This document shows, piece after piece, positions 1 through 7,955 of a DNA stretch of 64,000 nt. The position numbers were made by a program, and so were the translations under genes. The first letter of the stretch is position 1. Every line of letters begins with the position of its first letter. Source of the stretch: Aphanothece cf. minutissima CCALA 015 (GTDB lineage: Bacteria; Cyanobacteriota; Cyanobacteriia; PCC-6307; Cyanobiaceae); contig PVWP01000012.1 in NCBI GenBank assembly GCA_003003925.1, positions 19,383 to 83,382 on the forward strand. The letters run 5' to 3'. Under the pieces are notes generated by a model, which made no database searches, was not told the origin of the DNA, and saw nothing but the letters and a program-made list of their open reading frames with translations.

Positions 1-1
1 C

Positions 2-379
2 TGGCCCGCCCTGCGCCAGGGGCTGCGCGGCAAGTTGCTGAGTCGCTTCTTTCTGTGGTCGGTGTTTCTCACCCACAGCCTCACGGTCTGTGAGCGGGGC
101 GAGTTCTACCGGATCCTGGGGATGGACCCGGAGGCCTTCGACGCCGAGGTGATGCGTCAGACCAACCGCACCGCCCGCCGGGCCTTCCCCTGGGTGTTCG
201 ATCTGGAGTCCGGCGGCTTCATCGCCCTGCGGGACCGCCTCGTCGCCTGCTTCCAGGAGATGGGCGCCGCCCGCCGCCGGGGGGCCGGCCCCCTGCAGCA
301 GCTGGGCCTGCGGCTGCGCTTCGGCGGGCTGCTGTGGCAGCAGTTCTGGCAGCCGATGGTGCGGGCGGAGGCCGGCTGA
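2..379 (+). CDS. acsF: Oxidative Mg-protoporphyrin IX monomethyl ester cyclase (AcsF/ChlA family), C-terminal part
   Basis: The reading frame is open to the window edge, so the start lies outside and only about 125 C-terminal residues are visible. The visible segments FLWSVFLTHSLTVCERG, FYRILGMDPEAFD and QTNRTARRAFPWVF match the end of the di-iron cyclase that forms the isocyclic ring of chlorophyll in an O2-dependent reaction. The metal ligands lie upstream and cannot be checked. Many cyanobacteria have a second copy (chlA-II) used at low oxygen and grouped with heme oxygenase 2 and hemN. Both of those genes occur 9 kb downstream here, so this is plausibly that second copy, but the fragment alone cannot prove it. 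The next gene starts 77 bases later on the same strand. Confidence 0.85.
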   Translation, partial: WPALRQGLRGKLLSRFFLWSVFLTHSLTVCERGEFYRILGMDPEAFDAEVMRQTNRTARRAFPWVFDLESGGFIALRDRLVACFQEMGAARRRGAGPLQQLGLRLRFGGLLWQQFWQPMVRAEAG

Positions 380-455
380 GCCCGGGCTGCCCGCGGCGTT
401 CCCTGCGGCCTCCACCAGCGGATCGTTGAGCTTCTGTTCCCTTGCCTCTTTTCCC

Positions 456-1145
456 ATGCCCCAGCCCCATCTGAGCGCCGCCTACCGCGACGCCTACAGC
501 CGCATCAACGCCCTGGTGATCGTGGGCGAGGGCCTGGCGGACAGCCACTTCCGCCTGCTGGCCGGCCTCCTTCCGGAGGACCGGGACGACCTGATGCGGC
601 TCGCCGCCATGGAGGGGCACCATGCCCGCGACTTCTCCGGCTGTGGCAGGCAGCTGGGGATCCGCCCGGATCTGCCGCTGGCGCGCCGCCTGTTCGCGCC
701 CCTGCACCGGCTGTTCCGTGAGGCCGTGCGCAGCGGCGACCGCGTCAGCGCCCTGGTGATCCAGTGCCTGATCGTGGAGAGCTTCGCCGTGGCCGCCTAC
801 CGCTGCTACCAGCCGGTGGCCGACCCCTTCGCCGCGCCGATCATCCAGTCGGTGCTCACCGATGAGGCCGAACACCTGGAGTACGGCGGGCGCTGGCTGG
901 CGGCCTGGTTCCCGGAGGTGGCCGCACCGATCGCGGCCTGCTGTGAGCGGGCCGTCCCGATCGTGATGGCGATGCTCCAGAGCGTCCGCGACGACATGAA
1001 GGCCATCGGCATCGATCCGGCCGAGCTGGTGGGCGAATTCGTGGGCTGCTTCCAGGCGGCGATCGAGACGGTCGGCTTCGAGCCGCGCCAGGCCCGGGGG
1101 CTGGTGGCGCGACTGGCGGGCCGGGCGGTGGAGGTGGGGGTGTAA
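456..1145 (+). CDS. Aldehyde-deformylating oxygenase (cyanobacterial ADO family), divergent paralogue
   Basis: ADO converts fatty aldehydes to alkanes plus formate with a ferritin-like di-iron centre. The 229-residue protein has the family's usual length. All six expected metal ligands are present in order: E25 (in VGEG), E53 and H56 (in MEGHH), E108 (in IVESF), E137 and H140 (in DEAEH). The family cysteine is C63. An upstream TTG at 426 is open, but the ATG at 456 starts at MPQ as in known ADOs. ADO normally sits beside acyl-ACP reductase; none is visible here, and the neighbour is the cyclase gene. The usual IEGEQEA segment reads IVGEGLA, so the protein is diverged around the first ligand and its substrate may differ. 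Confidence 0.85.
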   Translation: MPQPHLSAAYRDAYSRINALVIVGEGLADSHFRLLAGLLPEDRDDLMRLAAMEGHHARDFSGCGRQLGIRPDLPLARRLFAPLHRLFREAVRSGDRVSALVIQCLIVESFAVAAYRCYQPVADPFAAPIIQSVLTDEAEHLEYGGRWLAAWFPEVAAPIAACCERAVPIVMAMLQSVRDDMKAIGIDPAELVGEFVGCFQAAIETVGFEPRQARGLVARLAGRAVEVGV

Positions 1146-1204
1146 TCGCCACCACGACGGGATTGGGAGGTCCATGGCTAGGTCTGGCTTTTCGTCGCCC
1201 CGTC

Positions 1205-2218
1205 ATGACCTCCACAGGTTTCGCCGCCACGCCGGCGGCGGCCCTTCCCGCCTTTGAAGACAACAGCCTCACGATTGGCCAGACGCCGCTGGTTCGACTC
1301 AATCGCGTCATCGGTGAGGCCAAGGGAATCGTCTACGCCAAGATCGAAGGACGCAATCCCGCCTATTCGGTGAAGTGCCGGATCGGAGCGGCGATGGTGT
1401 GGCAGGCGGAAAAGGATGGTCTGCTCGGTCCCGGAAAGGAGATCGTCGAACCCACCAGCGGCAACACAGGCATCGCCCTCGCTTTCGTGGCAGCGGCGCG
1501 GGGGATTCCGCTCACCCTCACGATGCCGGAAACCATGAGCCTGGAGCGGCGCAAGCTCCTCATCGCCTACGGAGCGAAGCTGGTCCTGACCGAGGGTGCC
1601 CGGGGCATGGCCGGTGCGATCGCCAGGGCCCAGGACATCGCCGCATCCGATCCCCATCGCTATGTGCTGCTGCAGCAGTTCGCCAATGCAGCCAACCCAC
1701 GCATTCACCACGACACCACGGGACCGGAGATCTGGGCCTCCACCGGCGGTCGCGTGGCGGCACTGGTGGCAGGCGTCGGCACCGGCGGCACGATCACCGG
1801 CGTCAGCCAGTACATCAAAAGAACGCTCGGCGAGCCCCTGGTGTCGGTGGCCGTGGAGCCGGTGGAGAGTCCGGTGATCAGCCAGGCCCTGGCGGGTCAG
1901 CCGCTTCAGCCTGGGCCCCACAAGATCCAGGGGATCGGGGCCGGATTCGTCCCAGCCAATCTGCATCTCGATCTGGTCGACAGGGTCGAACAGGTCAGCA
2001 GTGCGGAAGCGGTGGCCTTTGCACGGCGCCTCACCCGCGAAGAGGGGATCCTTTCCGGCATCTCCAGCGGTGCCGCCGCAGCAGCGGCGGTGCGGCTGGC
2101 CCATGAGGAGGCCTTTGCTGGTCGGACGATCGTGGTGGTGCTGCCGGATTCCGGCGAGCGCTATCTGAGTTCAGCGCTCTTCGAAGGGCTCTTCAATGAG
2201 CATGGCCTGGCGCTTTGA
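1205..2218 (+). CDS. cysK: Cysteine synthase (O-acetylserine sulfhydrylase, CysK/SrpG type)
   Basis: This PLP enzyme makes cysteine from O-acetylserine and sulfide. K57 in NPAYSVKCR is the Schiff-base lysine. [13 protein letters not shown] is the acetylserine loop, GTGGTITG the phosphate-binding loop and [11 protein letters not shown] the C-terminal signature. The ATG at 1205 gives 337 residues; an in-frame TTG at 1163 would add an unlikely leader. It heads a same-strand block with rhodanese, serine acetyltransferase, encapsulin and cysteine desulfurase, the grouping known from srpG-srpH-srpI loci. It probably supplies cysteine that the encapsulated desulfurase uses. The gene lies 59 bases after the ADO gene. 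Confidence 0.95.
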   Translation: MTSTGFAATPAAALPAFEDNSLTIGQTPLVRLNRVIGEAKGIVYAKIEGRNPAYSVKCRIGAAMVWQAEKDGLLGPGKEIVEPTSGNTGIALAFVAAARGIPLTLTMPETMSLERRKLLIAYGAKLVLTEGARGMAGAIARAQDIAASDPHRYVLLQQFANAANPRIHHDTTGPEIWASTGGRVAALVAGVGTGGTITGVSQYIKRTLGEPLVSVAVEPVESPVISQALAGQPLQPGPHKIQGIGAGFVPANLHLDLVDRVEQVSSAEAVAFARRLTREEGILSGISSGAAAAAAVRLAHEEAFAGRTIVVVLPDSGERYLSSALFEGLFNEHGLAL

Positions 2219-2281
2219 TTGAAGTCGCACGAACCCGGCGATGTGGGTGAAACTACGTTGCCAGGCACACCAATCGAGGGA

Positions 2282-2295
2282 TGATCATGTGATCA
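2282..2295. repeat. Two TGATCA palindromes 2 bases apart before the rhodanese gene
   Basis: TGATCA occurs at 2282-2287 and 2290-2295, about 12 bases before the rhodanese start. The arrangement could be an operator for the sulfur/encapsulin block, but TGATCA is a common palindrome, so chance is possible. Confidence 0.3.
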
Positions 2296-2307
2296 CGGAG
2301 CGACCAC

Positions 2308-2685
2308 ATGTCTCTTCTGCATGGCTCGGATTTCCTTCAGAGAGCGGCGGCGGCGCGCTCGCAGATCCGGGAGTCTGATGCCAACGGCGTGAAGCACCTG
2401 ATCGCTGATGGAGCCACAGTCATCGATGTCCGTGAACCAGAGGAATTTGAATCTGGGCACATCCCTGGTGCCATCAATGTGAGGGCTTCAATCCTCTCCC
2501 AGGAGATCCCTAGGATCCTCAAGGATCCATCCCATTCCGTGGTGGTGGTCTGCGCTGGTGGCAACAGAAGCGCCCTCGCAGCCCTCGAACTTCAAGACCT
2601 CGCTTACACAGCCGTGGCTTCCTTGCAGTCGGGACTGCGCGACTGGCCGGATCCGCTGGTGCGTGCTGTCGCTGCTGGGCGCTGA
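2308..2685 (+). CDS. Single-domain rhodanese (sulfurtransferase)
   Basis: A 125-residue single-domain rhodanese that moves sulfane sulfur through a cysteine persulfide. The N-terminal signature is VIDVREPEEFESGHIPGA at about residues 38-55. The active-site loop is VCAGGNRSA with catalytic Cys82. No signal peptide or membrane segment is seen, so it is cytosolic. The stop codon at 2683-2685 almost touches the GTG start of the serine acetyltransferase, implying coupled translation. Rhodaneses are recurrent partners of family 2A encapsulin loci, where they probably pass sulfur to or from the cysteine desulfurase cargo. Confidence 0.92.
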   Translation: MSLLHGSDFLQRAAAARSQIRESDANGVKHLIADGATVIDVREPEEFESGHIPGAINVRASILSQEIPRILKDPSHSVVVVCAGGNRSALAALELQDLAYTAVASLQSGLRDWPDPLVRAVAAGR

Positions 2686-2686
2686 C

Positions 2687-3691
2687 GTGATCACCTCTGT
2701 GCGACACCGTCGCTCCGAATCTCTCCTCGATGAGCCTGAAGGTATGGGGGATCATGGCTTGAACCTGGCAGGAATTGTCGACTCCCTCCGGGAACTTCGG
2801 GTCCAGTCTTCACTCCGCTGGCAACATCCAAACACCCTGGTTCCCCTGCCTTCAACCCATGCGCTGAAACGGGTGCTGGTGGGCCTGAGAGCCTCCCTCT
2901 ATCCCCATCGCCTGGGGCTGCCGGAGCCCGATCTGATGGGCGTTCCAAGCTCTTCGACGGCCACCGACTTCTTCGTTGGTCATACGCTCGACACCTGCCT
3001 GCGGGAGCTCCGTCATCAGGTCCGCATTGAAATCGAGTCCCGTCGATCCTTGCCCCATGACGGCAGGCAGGATCCGACGCTTGATCAGCAGGCCACGGAG
3101 ATTGTTTTTGCTTTCGCCCATCAGCTTCCGCGCATCCGCTCCCAGCTCGACTCCGACCTCCATGCGGCGTTCCGAGGCGACCCTGCCGCCAGCAGTATCG
3201 AGGAGGTGCTTGTCTGCTACCCAGGCATGAAGGCCATCACCGACCATCGCTTTGCCCATGCCCTTCACAGCCTCGGCGCGCCGGTGGTGGCTCGCATCAT
3301 TGCTGAGCTGTCCCATTCCGCCACGGGTGTGGATATTCATCCCGGTGCTGTCATCGGCGACAGTTTCTTCATCGATCATGGCTCAGGTGTTGTGATCGGT
3401 GGCACGTCCATCATTGGCAAGAATGTGCGCCTCTATCAGGCCGTCACCCTGGGAGCCAAGCACTTCCCCGTCGATGAGCATGGGCATCTCGTCAAGGGCG
3501 AGTCCCGCCATCCGATTGTTGAAGACGATGTCGTGATCTATTCCGGGGCAACGATCCTGGGCAGGGTAACCATCGGCAAGGGATCCACGATTGGTGGGAA
3601 TGTCTGGTTGACAAGCAGCGTCCCGCCAGGCACCACCATCACCCAGGCCAAAGTTCTTTCTGAGACCTTTGGAGAGGGGGGAGGTATTTAA
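2687..3691 (+). CDS. srpH: Serine O-acetyltransferase (CysE/SrpH type)
   Basis: It makes O-acetylserine from serine and acetyl-CoA, the substrate of the cysteine synthase two genes upstream. An alpha-helical N-terminal region precedes a left-handed beta-helix: GVDIHPGAVIG, FIDHGSGVVIGG, IGKNVRLYQAVTLGA and VVIYSGATILGRV. H-P-G and DHG match the catalytic and CoA-binding loops. GTG at 2687, one base after the rhodanese stop, gives 334 residues; ATG at 2744, preceded by GAAGG, is an alternative. A longer frame upstream overlaps rhodanese and is not believed. The long form, with an extended N-terminal helical domain, resembles the encapsulin-linked transferases rather than short housekeeping CysE. 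Confidence 0.93.
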   Translation: MITSVRHRRSESLLDEPEGMGDHGLNLAGIVDSLRELRVQSSLRWQHPNTLVPLPSTHALKRVLVGLRASLYPHRLGLPEPDLMGVPSSSTATDFFVGHTLDTCLRELRHQVRIEIESRRSLPHDGRQDPTLDQQATEIVFAFAHQLPRIRSQLDSDLHAAFRGDPAASSIEEVLVCYPGMKAITDHRFAHALHSLGAPVVARIIAELSHSATGVDIHPGAVIGDSFFIDHGSGVVIGGTSIIGKNVRLYQAVTLGAKHFPVDEHGHLVKGESRHPIVEDDVVIYSGATILGRVTIGKGSTIGGNVWLTSSVPPGTTITQAKVLSETFGEGGGI

Positions 3692-3777
3692 GTGATCCCA
3701 TGAGTGGCTTTCCTGATCGGAGGTGATGTCTTGCTCTCCAATCCCTGAGGGCCAGTGCACCACTGACTATCTCCTCA

Positions 3778-3796
3778 AGAGCATTTTGCATGCTCT
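3778..3796 (+). other. Perfect hairpin between serine acetyltransferase and encapsulin genes
   Basis: AGAGCAT pairs with ATGCTCT around a 5-base loop, in a 148-base gap within an otherwise tight operon. No T-run follows, so it is not a simple terminator. It could mark an RNA processing or stabilising site that raises shell-protein output relative to the enzymes. Confidence 0.35.
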
Positions 3797-3839
3797 GTGG
3801 TTTGTCGATTCCAGTCCTGCCCATTTTTATTGAACACCC

Positions 3840-4769
3840 ATGGCAACCAGCAAATCCTCCCATCTGGCTTTAGGCGATGCAGCGGCACGTCAGTTGGCGA
3901 ATGCCACCAAGACCGTCCCCCAGCTGCTCGGTATCTCGCCGCGTTGGTTGGTGCCGATGCTGTCCTGGGTTGGGGTTGAGGCCGGCATCTATCGCGTCAA
4001 CAAGGTCAAGGACGAGTCACGGGTTCTGACGGCATGCTCACAGCGAGATGAGATTGATCTCCCCGAAACCTTCGTTGATTATGAAGAGGAGCCCCGTGAG
4101 TACTTTCTCAGCGCTGTCACAACGACGGTGGATATCCATACTCGGATTTCTGACCTCTACAGCAACCCCCACGATCAGATCCAGCAGCAGCTGAGGCTGG
4201 CGATTGAAACGATCAAGGAGCGCCAGGAAAGTGAACTGATTAACAACAAAGAATATGGACTTCTCAATAACGTCATTCCCTCGCAGCGTCTTCAGCCCAT
4301 CAGTGGCGTCCCCACGCCTGATGATCTCGATCAACTGATCACCAAAGTATGGAAGCAGCCGGCCTTCTTCCTGGCGCACCCCCGTACCATTGCCGCTTTC
4401 GGCCGGGAATGCACCCGTCGCGGCGTCCCTCCGGCGACGGTCACCCTCTACGGCTCACCCTTCATCACCTGGAGGGGCTTGCCAATCATTCCCAGCGACA
4501 AGCTGAAGATCGAGGCGGGTCGCAGCAGCATTCTGCTGTTGCGCACCGGTGAAGCGCGACAGGGGGTGGTGGGCCTCTACCAGCCAGGCCTTCCCGGCGA
4601 ACAGGGCATGGGGCTCTCGGTGAAGTTCATGGGCATCGGACGCAAGGCGATCGCCTCCTACCTGATCTCGCTCTACTGCTCGTTGGCCGTTCTCACCGAA
4701 GACGCCATCGCCGTGCTCGAAAACGTTGAAGTGGACAAATTCCATAACTACCAGCATGACTACCGCTGA
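3840..4769 (+). CDS. srpI: Family 2A encapsulin shell protein (SrpI-like)
   Basis: This HK97-fold protein self-assembles into a nanocompartment shell. The 309-residue sequence carries the family 2A N-terminal arm (AARQLANATKTVPQLLGISPRW), the GIYRVNK segment, the E-loop region and the C-terminal MGIGRKAIASYLISLYCSLA segment known from Synechococcus SrpI. No extra cNMP-binding domain is inserted, which separates 2A from 2B shells. The gene overlaps the desulfurase start by 14 bases, matching the known rule that the cargo follows the shell. In related systems the compartment encloses cysteine desulfurase and stores or handles sulfur. The coding region is visibly less GC-rich than neighbouring genes, suggesting separate ancestry. 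Confidence 0.95.
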   Translation: MATSKSSHLALGDAAARQLANATKTVPQLLGISPRWLVPMLSWVGVEAGIYRVNKVKDESRVLTACSQRDEIDLPETFVDYEEEPREYFLSAVTTTVDIHTRISDLYSNPHDQIQQQLRLAIETIKERQESELINNKEYGLLNNVIPSQRLQPISGVPTPDDLDQLITKVWKQPAFFLAHPRTIAAFGRECTRRGVPPATVTLYGSPFITWRGLPIIPSDKLKIEAGRSSILLLRTGEARQGVVGLYQPGLPGEQGMGLSVKFMGIGRKAIASYLISLYCSLAVLTEDAIAVLENVEVDKFHNYQHDYR

Positions 4770-6489
4770 TCACCGGGGGGGCAGTGACGGGGCGGCCATT
4801 CCCCACGGTTTCCCGAGTGAGCTGGAGTTGGATCGTCTGGCCAGCCTGATCCAGGCCCAGCTTGCTGGCCATCCATCCCAATCCGTGGAGTCCGTTGTCC
4901 AGGCCCCGGCCGCTTCGGATGGTTTCTCCTCAGACCCACCACGGAGCCTGGCCGGCTCGGGAGGATCGGATCTGCTTGTGGATCGCCACCTTCGTGACGA
5001 CGTCTCCGCAACCCATCTCGCTCCCCAGGCATCTGAATCGGTGGATCCCCAGGCACTGACGCCCCTCGCCATTGAGATTCCCCATGCCTTCCCTTCCTTG
5101 CAGGGGGTGGTCAGCCAGTTCCCCGTGGCGATGGAACTGCCCTACTTCGTGGCAGAGCGCGCCCCATCCCACTCTCGCCTCCCCACCACGGAGTTTCCCC
5201 AACCCGAGGCCATGGCAGGGGCACCGGTGGGAGCCTCTCCGCTGGTCCTGACCCCGCAGGCTTCCCCCCACAGCGCCCATCCCCTTGATCCGGCCTATCT
5301 GCGGCGCGACTTTCCGATCCTGCAGGAGCGCATCCACGGGCGGCAACTGGTGTGGCTTGACAACGGCGCCACCACCCAGAAGCCACTGGCGGTGATCAAG
5401 CGGCTGGAGCGCTTTTACCGCAGCGAAAACTCCAACATCCACCGGGCGGCGCATGAGCTGGCGGCGCGCGCCACCGAGGCCTATGAGCAGGCCCGCGCCA
5501 CCTGTGCCCGCTTTCTGCATGCCGCCAGCAGCGATGAGATCGTGTTCCTCAGGGGCACCACCGAGGCGATCAATCTGGTGGCGCAGTCCTGGGGTCGGCA
5601 CACCATCGAGCCGGGCGATGAGATCGTGCTCACCCATCTCGAGCATCACGCCAACATCGTGCCCTGGCAGCAGCTGGCCCACGAGAAGGGGGCCCGTCTG
5701 CGGGTGGCCCCAGTGGACGACAGCGGCCAGGTGATCCTGGAGGCCTATGAACGTCTGTTCAACGCACGCACGAAGCTGGCGGCCTTCACCCAGGTCTCCA
5801 ATGCCCTCGGCACGATCCCTCCCGCGGAGGAGATGATCCGGATCGCTCACCGGTACGGGGCACGTGTTCTGCTGGACGGTGCCCAGGGCATTGCCCACAT
5901 GCCGGTGGATGTGCAGGCCCTGGACGTGGATTTCTACGTGTTCTCCGGCCACAAGATCTACGGGCCCACCGGCATCGGCGTCCTGTACGGAAAGCACGAT
6001 CTGCTGCGTTCCATGCCCCCCTGGCAGGGGGGCGGCAACATGATCCGCGACGTCACCTTTGAACGCACCCTCTACCAGGAGCCGCCCCAGCGCTTCGAGG
6101 CCGGTACCGGCAACATCGCTGACGCCGTCGGTCTGGCCACGGCGCTGGAGTACGTGGAAAGGATCGGCATGCACGCGATCGACAGGGCGGAGCAGGATCT
6201 GCTGGCCTATGCCACGCCTCAGCTGCTCGCCATTCCCGGCCTGCGGTTGTTCGGTCGTGCGGATCACAAGGCCGGCGTGCTCTCGTTCCTGCTCGATGGC
6301 CACTCCCCTGAGGCGGTAGGCTCGGCCCTCAATCAGGACGGAATCGCGGTCCGTGCTGGCCACCACTGTGCCCAGCCGATCCTGCGTCGCTTTGGTGTGG
6401 AGAGCACCGTGCGGGCGACGTTGGGTCTCTACAACACCCACAGCGACGTGGATGCCCTGGTGGCCGCGCTGCGGCGCCTGGCTGCCTGA
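4756..6489 (+). CDS. Cysteine desulfurase, SufS type, with N-terminal encapsulin-targeting extension
   Basis: A PLP enzyme that releases sulfur from cysteine as an enzyme persulfide. About 175 N-terminal residues are Pro/Ser/Ala-rich and probably disordered, followed by a SufS-like domain starting near YLRRDFPIL. K400 in FSGHKIYG holds PLP and C538 in AGHHCAQP is the persulfide cysteine. Ordinary SufS is about 410 residues; the extension is the cargo-loading domain typical of desulfurases packaged in family 2A encapsulins. It contains two similar motifs, IPHGFPS (15-21) and IPHAFPS (108-114), that may be shell-binding repeats. The ATG at 4756 lies inside the encapsulin gene, so translation is probably coupled. 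Confidence 0.95.
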   Translation: MTTADHRGGSDGAAIPHGFPSELELDRLASLIQAQLAGHPSQSVESVVQAPAASDGFSSDPPRSLAGSGGSDLLVDRHLRDDVSATHLAPQASESVDPQALTPLAIEIPHAFPSLQGVVSQFPVAMELPYFVAERAPSHSRLPTTEFPQPEAMAGAPVGASPLVLTPQASPHSAHPLDPAYLRRDFPILQERIHGRQLVWLDNGATTQKPLAVIKRLERFYRSENSNIHRAAHELAARATEAYEQARATCARFLHAASSDEIVFLRGTTEAINLVAQSWGRHTIEPGDEIVLTHLEHHANIVPWQQLAHEKGARLRVAPVDDSGQVILEAYERLFNARTKLAAFTQVSNALGTIPPAEEMIRIAHRYGARVLLDGAQGIAHMPVDVQALDVDFYVFSGHKIYGPTGIGVLYGKHDLLRSMPPWQGGGNMIRDVTFERTLYQEPPQRFEAGTGNIADAVGLATALEYVERIGMHAIDRAEQDLLAYATPQLLAIPGLRLFGRADHKAGVLSFLLDGHSPEAVGSALNQDGIAVRAGHHCAQPILRRFGVESTVRATLGLYNTHSDVDALVAALRRLAA

Positions 6490-6816
6490 GCTGCCGTCTC
6501 TCCCAGATCGGCCTGCCAGGAGAATCGGGCTGATCGGTGTACGAGAAGATTCAAGACTGAGTGGCCAGAACTACATCGAAATGTCATCTTGTTCTTCCTT
6601 CTCAGGATCAGGTTCTTAAGCGTATACTCGCCCATGTGGTTGAAACTACAATGGTCATGAATGCGATGACCTTTTGTGAAGTCAATGGAGGAATAACTGG
6701 CCCTTGGCGACGAGAATGTCTGTGCGCGATGAACCCTTCTTGCCGGATCTTTCGGTCGGAGAGGTACGCGTTCTTCAAACAACCTCATCCCCGCATCGGG
6801 AGAAGTAGTCACTGTC
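6490..6816 (+). other. 327-base non-coding leader and promoter region of cpcB-cpcA
   Basis: This gap is AT-richer than its surroundings, as often seen upstream of strongly expressed phycobilisome genes. A TATACT at 6623-6628 is a reasonable -10 box, but no good -35 box lies 16-18 bases upstream. A start there would leave a leader of about 185 bases. An open frame across the gap and into cpcB is in a different frame and has no family resemblance. GGGAGAAG just before 6817 is the cpcB ribosome-binding site. Confidence 0.5.
6623..6628 (+). promoter_or_regulatory. Candidate -10 box for cpcBA
   Basis: TATACT lies in the AT-rich gap about 190 bases before cpcB. It is one mismatch from the TATAAT consensus. 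No convincing -35 element accompanies it, so the site is tentative. Confidence 0.3.
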
Positions 6817-7338
6817 ATGACCTACGACGCTTTCACCAAACTCATCGCCCAGGCAGATGTCCGCGGCGAGTTCCTCAATTCCGGCCAGCTGGACGCTCTT
6901 TCCGGCGTCGTCGCCGACAGTTTCAAGCGTCTGGATGCCGTGAACCGGATCACCTCCAGCGCCTCCACGCTCGTCACCAACGCGGCCCGCGAGCTGTTCG
7001 CCCAGCAGCCCGCCCTGATCGCCCCCGGTGGCAACGCCTACACCCACCGTCGCGTCGCCGCCTGCCTGCGCGACCTCGACATCATTCTCCGCTATGTCAC
7101 TTATGCGGTCTATCTCGGTGACGCGTCGGTGCTTGAGGACCGCTGCCTCAACGGTCTGCGCGAGACCTATCTGGCCCTGGGAGTGCCCGGAGCGTCGGTA
7201 GCTGAAGGCGTCCGCCTGATCAAGGGCGCAGCGATCGATCTGGTGCTGGACCGCAACGGCATCACCCAGGGGGACTGCTCCGCGCTGGCCTCTGAGATCG
7301 GCACCTACTTCGACCGCGCCGCCGCTGCCGTCAGCTGA
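6817..7338 (+). CDS. cpcB: Phycocyanin beta subunit (copy 1)
   Basis: Light-harvesting phycobiliprotein of the phycobilisome rods, pairing with CpcA. The 173-residue length is normal. Cys83 in VAACLRD and Cys154 in QGDCSAL are the two bilin attachment sites, and N73 in PGGNAYT is the methylated asparagine. The start is ATG 6817 after a GGGAGAAG ribosome site, and cpcA follows after 38 bases. A second cpcB without cpcA lies at 14748-15266 on the other strand; this copy has more substitutions in the middle of the protein ([17 protein letters not shown]). No linker or lyase genes are adjacent, unusual for a main rod operon, so this may be an accessory phycocyanin set. Confidence 0.97.
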   Translation: MTYDAFTKLIAQADVRGEFLNSGQLDALSGVVADSFKRLDAVNRITSSASTLVTNAARELFAQQPALIAPGGNAYTHRRVAACLRDLDIILRYVTYAVYLGDASVLEDRCLNGLRETYLALGVPGASVAEGVRLIKGAAIDLVLDRNGITQGDCSALASEIGTYFDRAAAAVS

Positions 7339-7376
7339 CGGCCTTCCACCCATTCACCTCTGCCATTCTTCCCATC

Positions 7377-7868
7377 ATGTCCAAGACTCCCCTCACCGAA
7401 GCCGTTGCTGCCGCCGATTCCCAGGGCCGCTACCTCAGCAACACGGAGCTGAATGCCGCCTTCGGTCGCTACGAGCGCGCCAAGAATGCCCTCGAGGCCG
7501 CCAAGGCGCTCACCGCCAAGGCTGACGAACTCGTCAACGGTGCCGCCCAGGCCGTCTACAACAAGTTCCCCTACACCACGCAGCTCCAGGGCAACAACTA
7601 CGCCTTCGACGCCCGCGGCAAGGCCAAGTGCTCCCGTGACATCGGCTACTACCTGCGTCACATCACTTACTCCCTCGTCGCCGGCGGCACGGGCCCCCTC
7701 GACGAGTACCTGATCGCCGGTCTCGATGAAATCAACCGCGCCTTCGAACTCTCCCCCTCCTGGTACGTGGAAGCCCTGAACCACATCAAGGCCAACCACG
7801 GCATCTCGGGCGACCCCGGCGTCATCGCCAACAACTACATCGACTACGCGATCAACGCCCTCATCTGA
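7377..7868 (+). CDS. cpcA: Phycocyanin alpha subunit
   Basis: Partner of CpcB in phycocyanin hexamers. The sequence is 163 residues, one more than the common 162. Cys85 in GKAKCSRD carries the single bilin. It starts [18 protein letters not shown] as in other cyanobacteria. It is the second and last gene of the cpcBA unit, ended by a strong terminator 24 bases after the stop. No linker (cpcC/cpcD) or cpcE/F lyase follows; the next gene is an opposite-strand dehydrogenase. Confidence 0.98.
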   Translation: MSKTPLTEAVAAADSQGRYLSNTELNAAFGRYERAKNALEAAKALTAKADELVNGAAQAVYNKFPYTTQLQGNNYAFDARGKAKCSRDIGYYLRHITYSLVAGGTGPLDEYLIAGLDEINRAFELSPSWYVEALNHIKANHGISGDPGVIANNYIDYAINALI

Positions 7869-7891
7869 AACCCCGCGTCCCGCGGTGCCAC

Positions 7892-7917
7892 CGGGGCCCT
7901 CCAAGGGCCCCCTTTTT
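7892..7917 (+). terminator. Rho-independent terminator of cpcBA
   Basis: GGGGCCCT and AGGGCCCC form a perfect 8-bp stem with a 3-base loop, followed by C and six T residues. It lies 24 bases beyond the cpcA stop. Confidence 0.93.
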
Positions 7918-7955
7918 TCGGGTGCTTCCGGCCCATGGCGCCACCAGCCATCCCC

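Noticed and set aside
6561-7121. Plus-strand frame spanning the cpcB leader and start
   Set aside because: It is out of frame with cpcB, has no family resemblance and is Arg-rich shadow sequence once inside cpcB.
7305-7904. Long antisense frame over cpcA
   Set aside because: Val/Gly-rich antisense shadow of a highly conserved gene; the + strand protein is certain.
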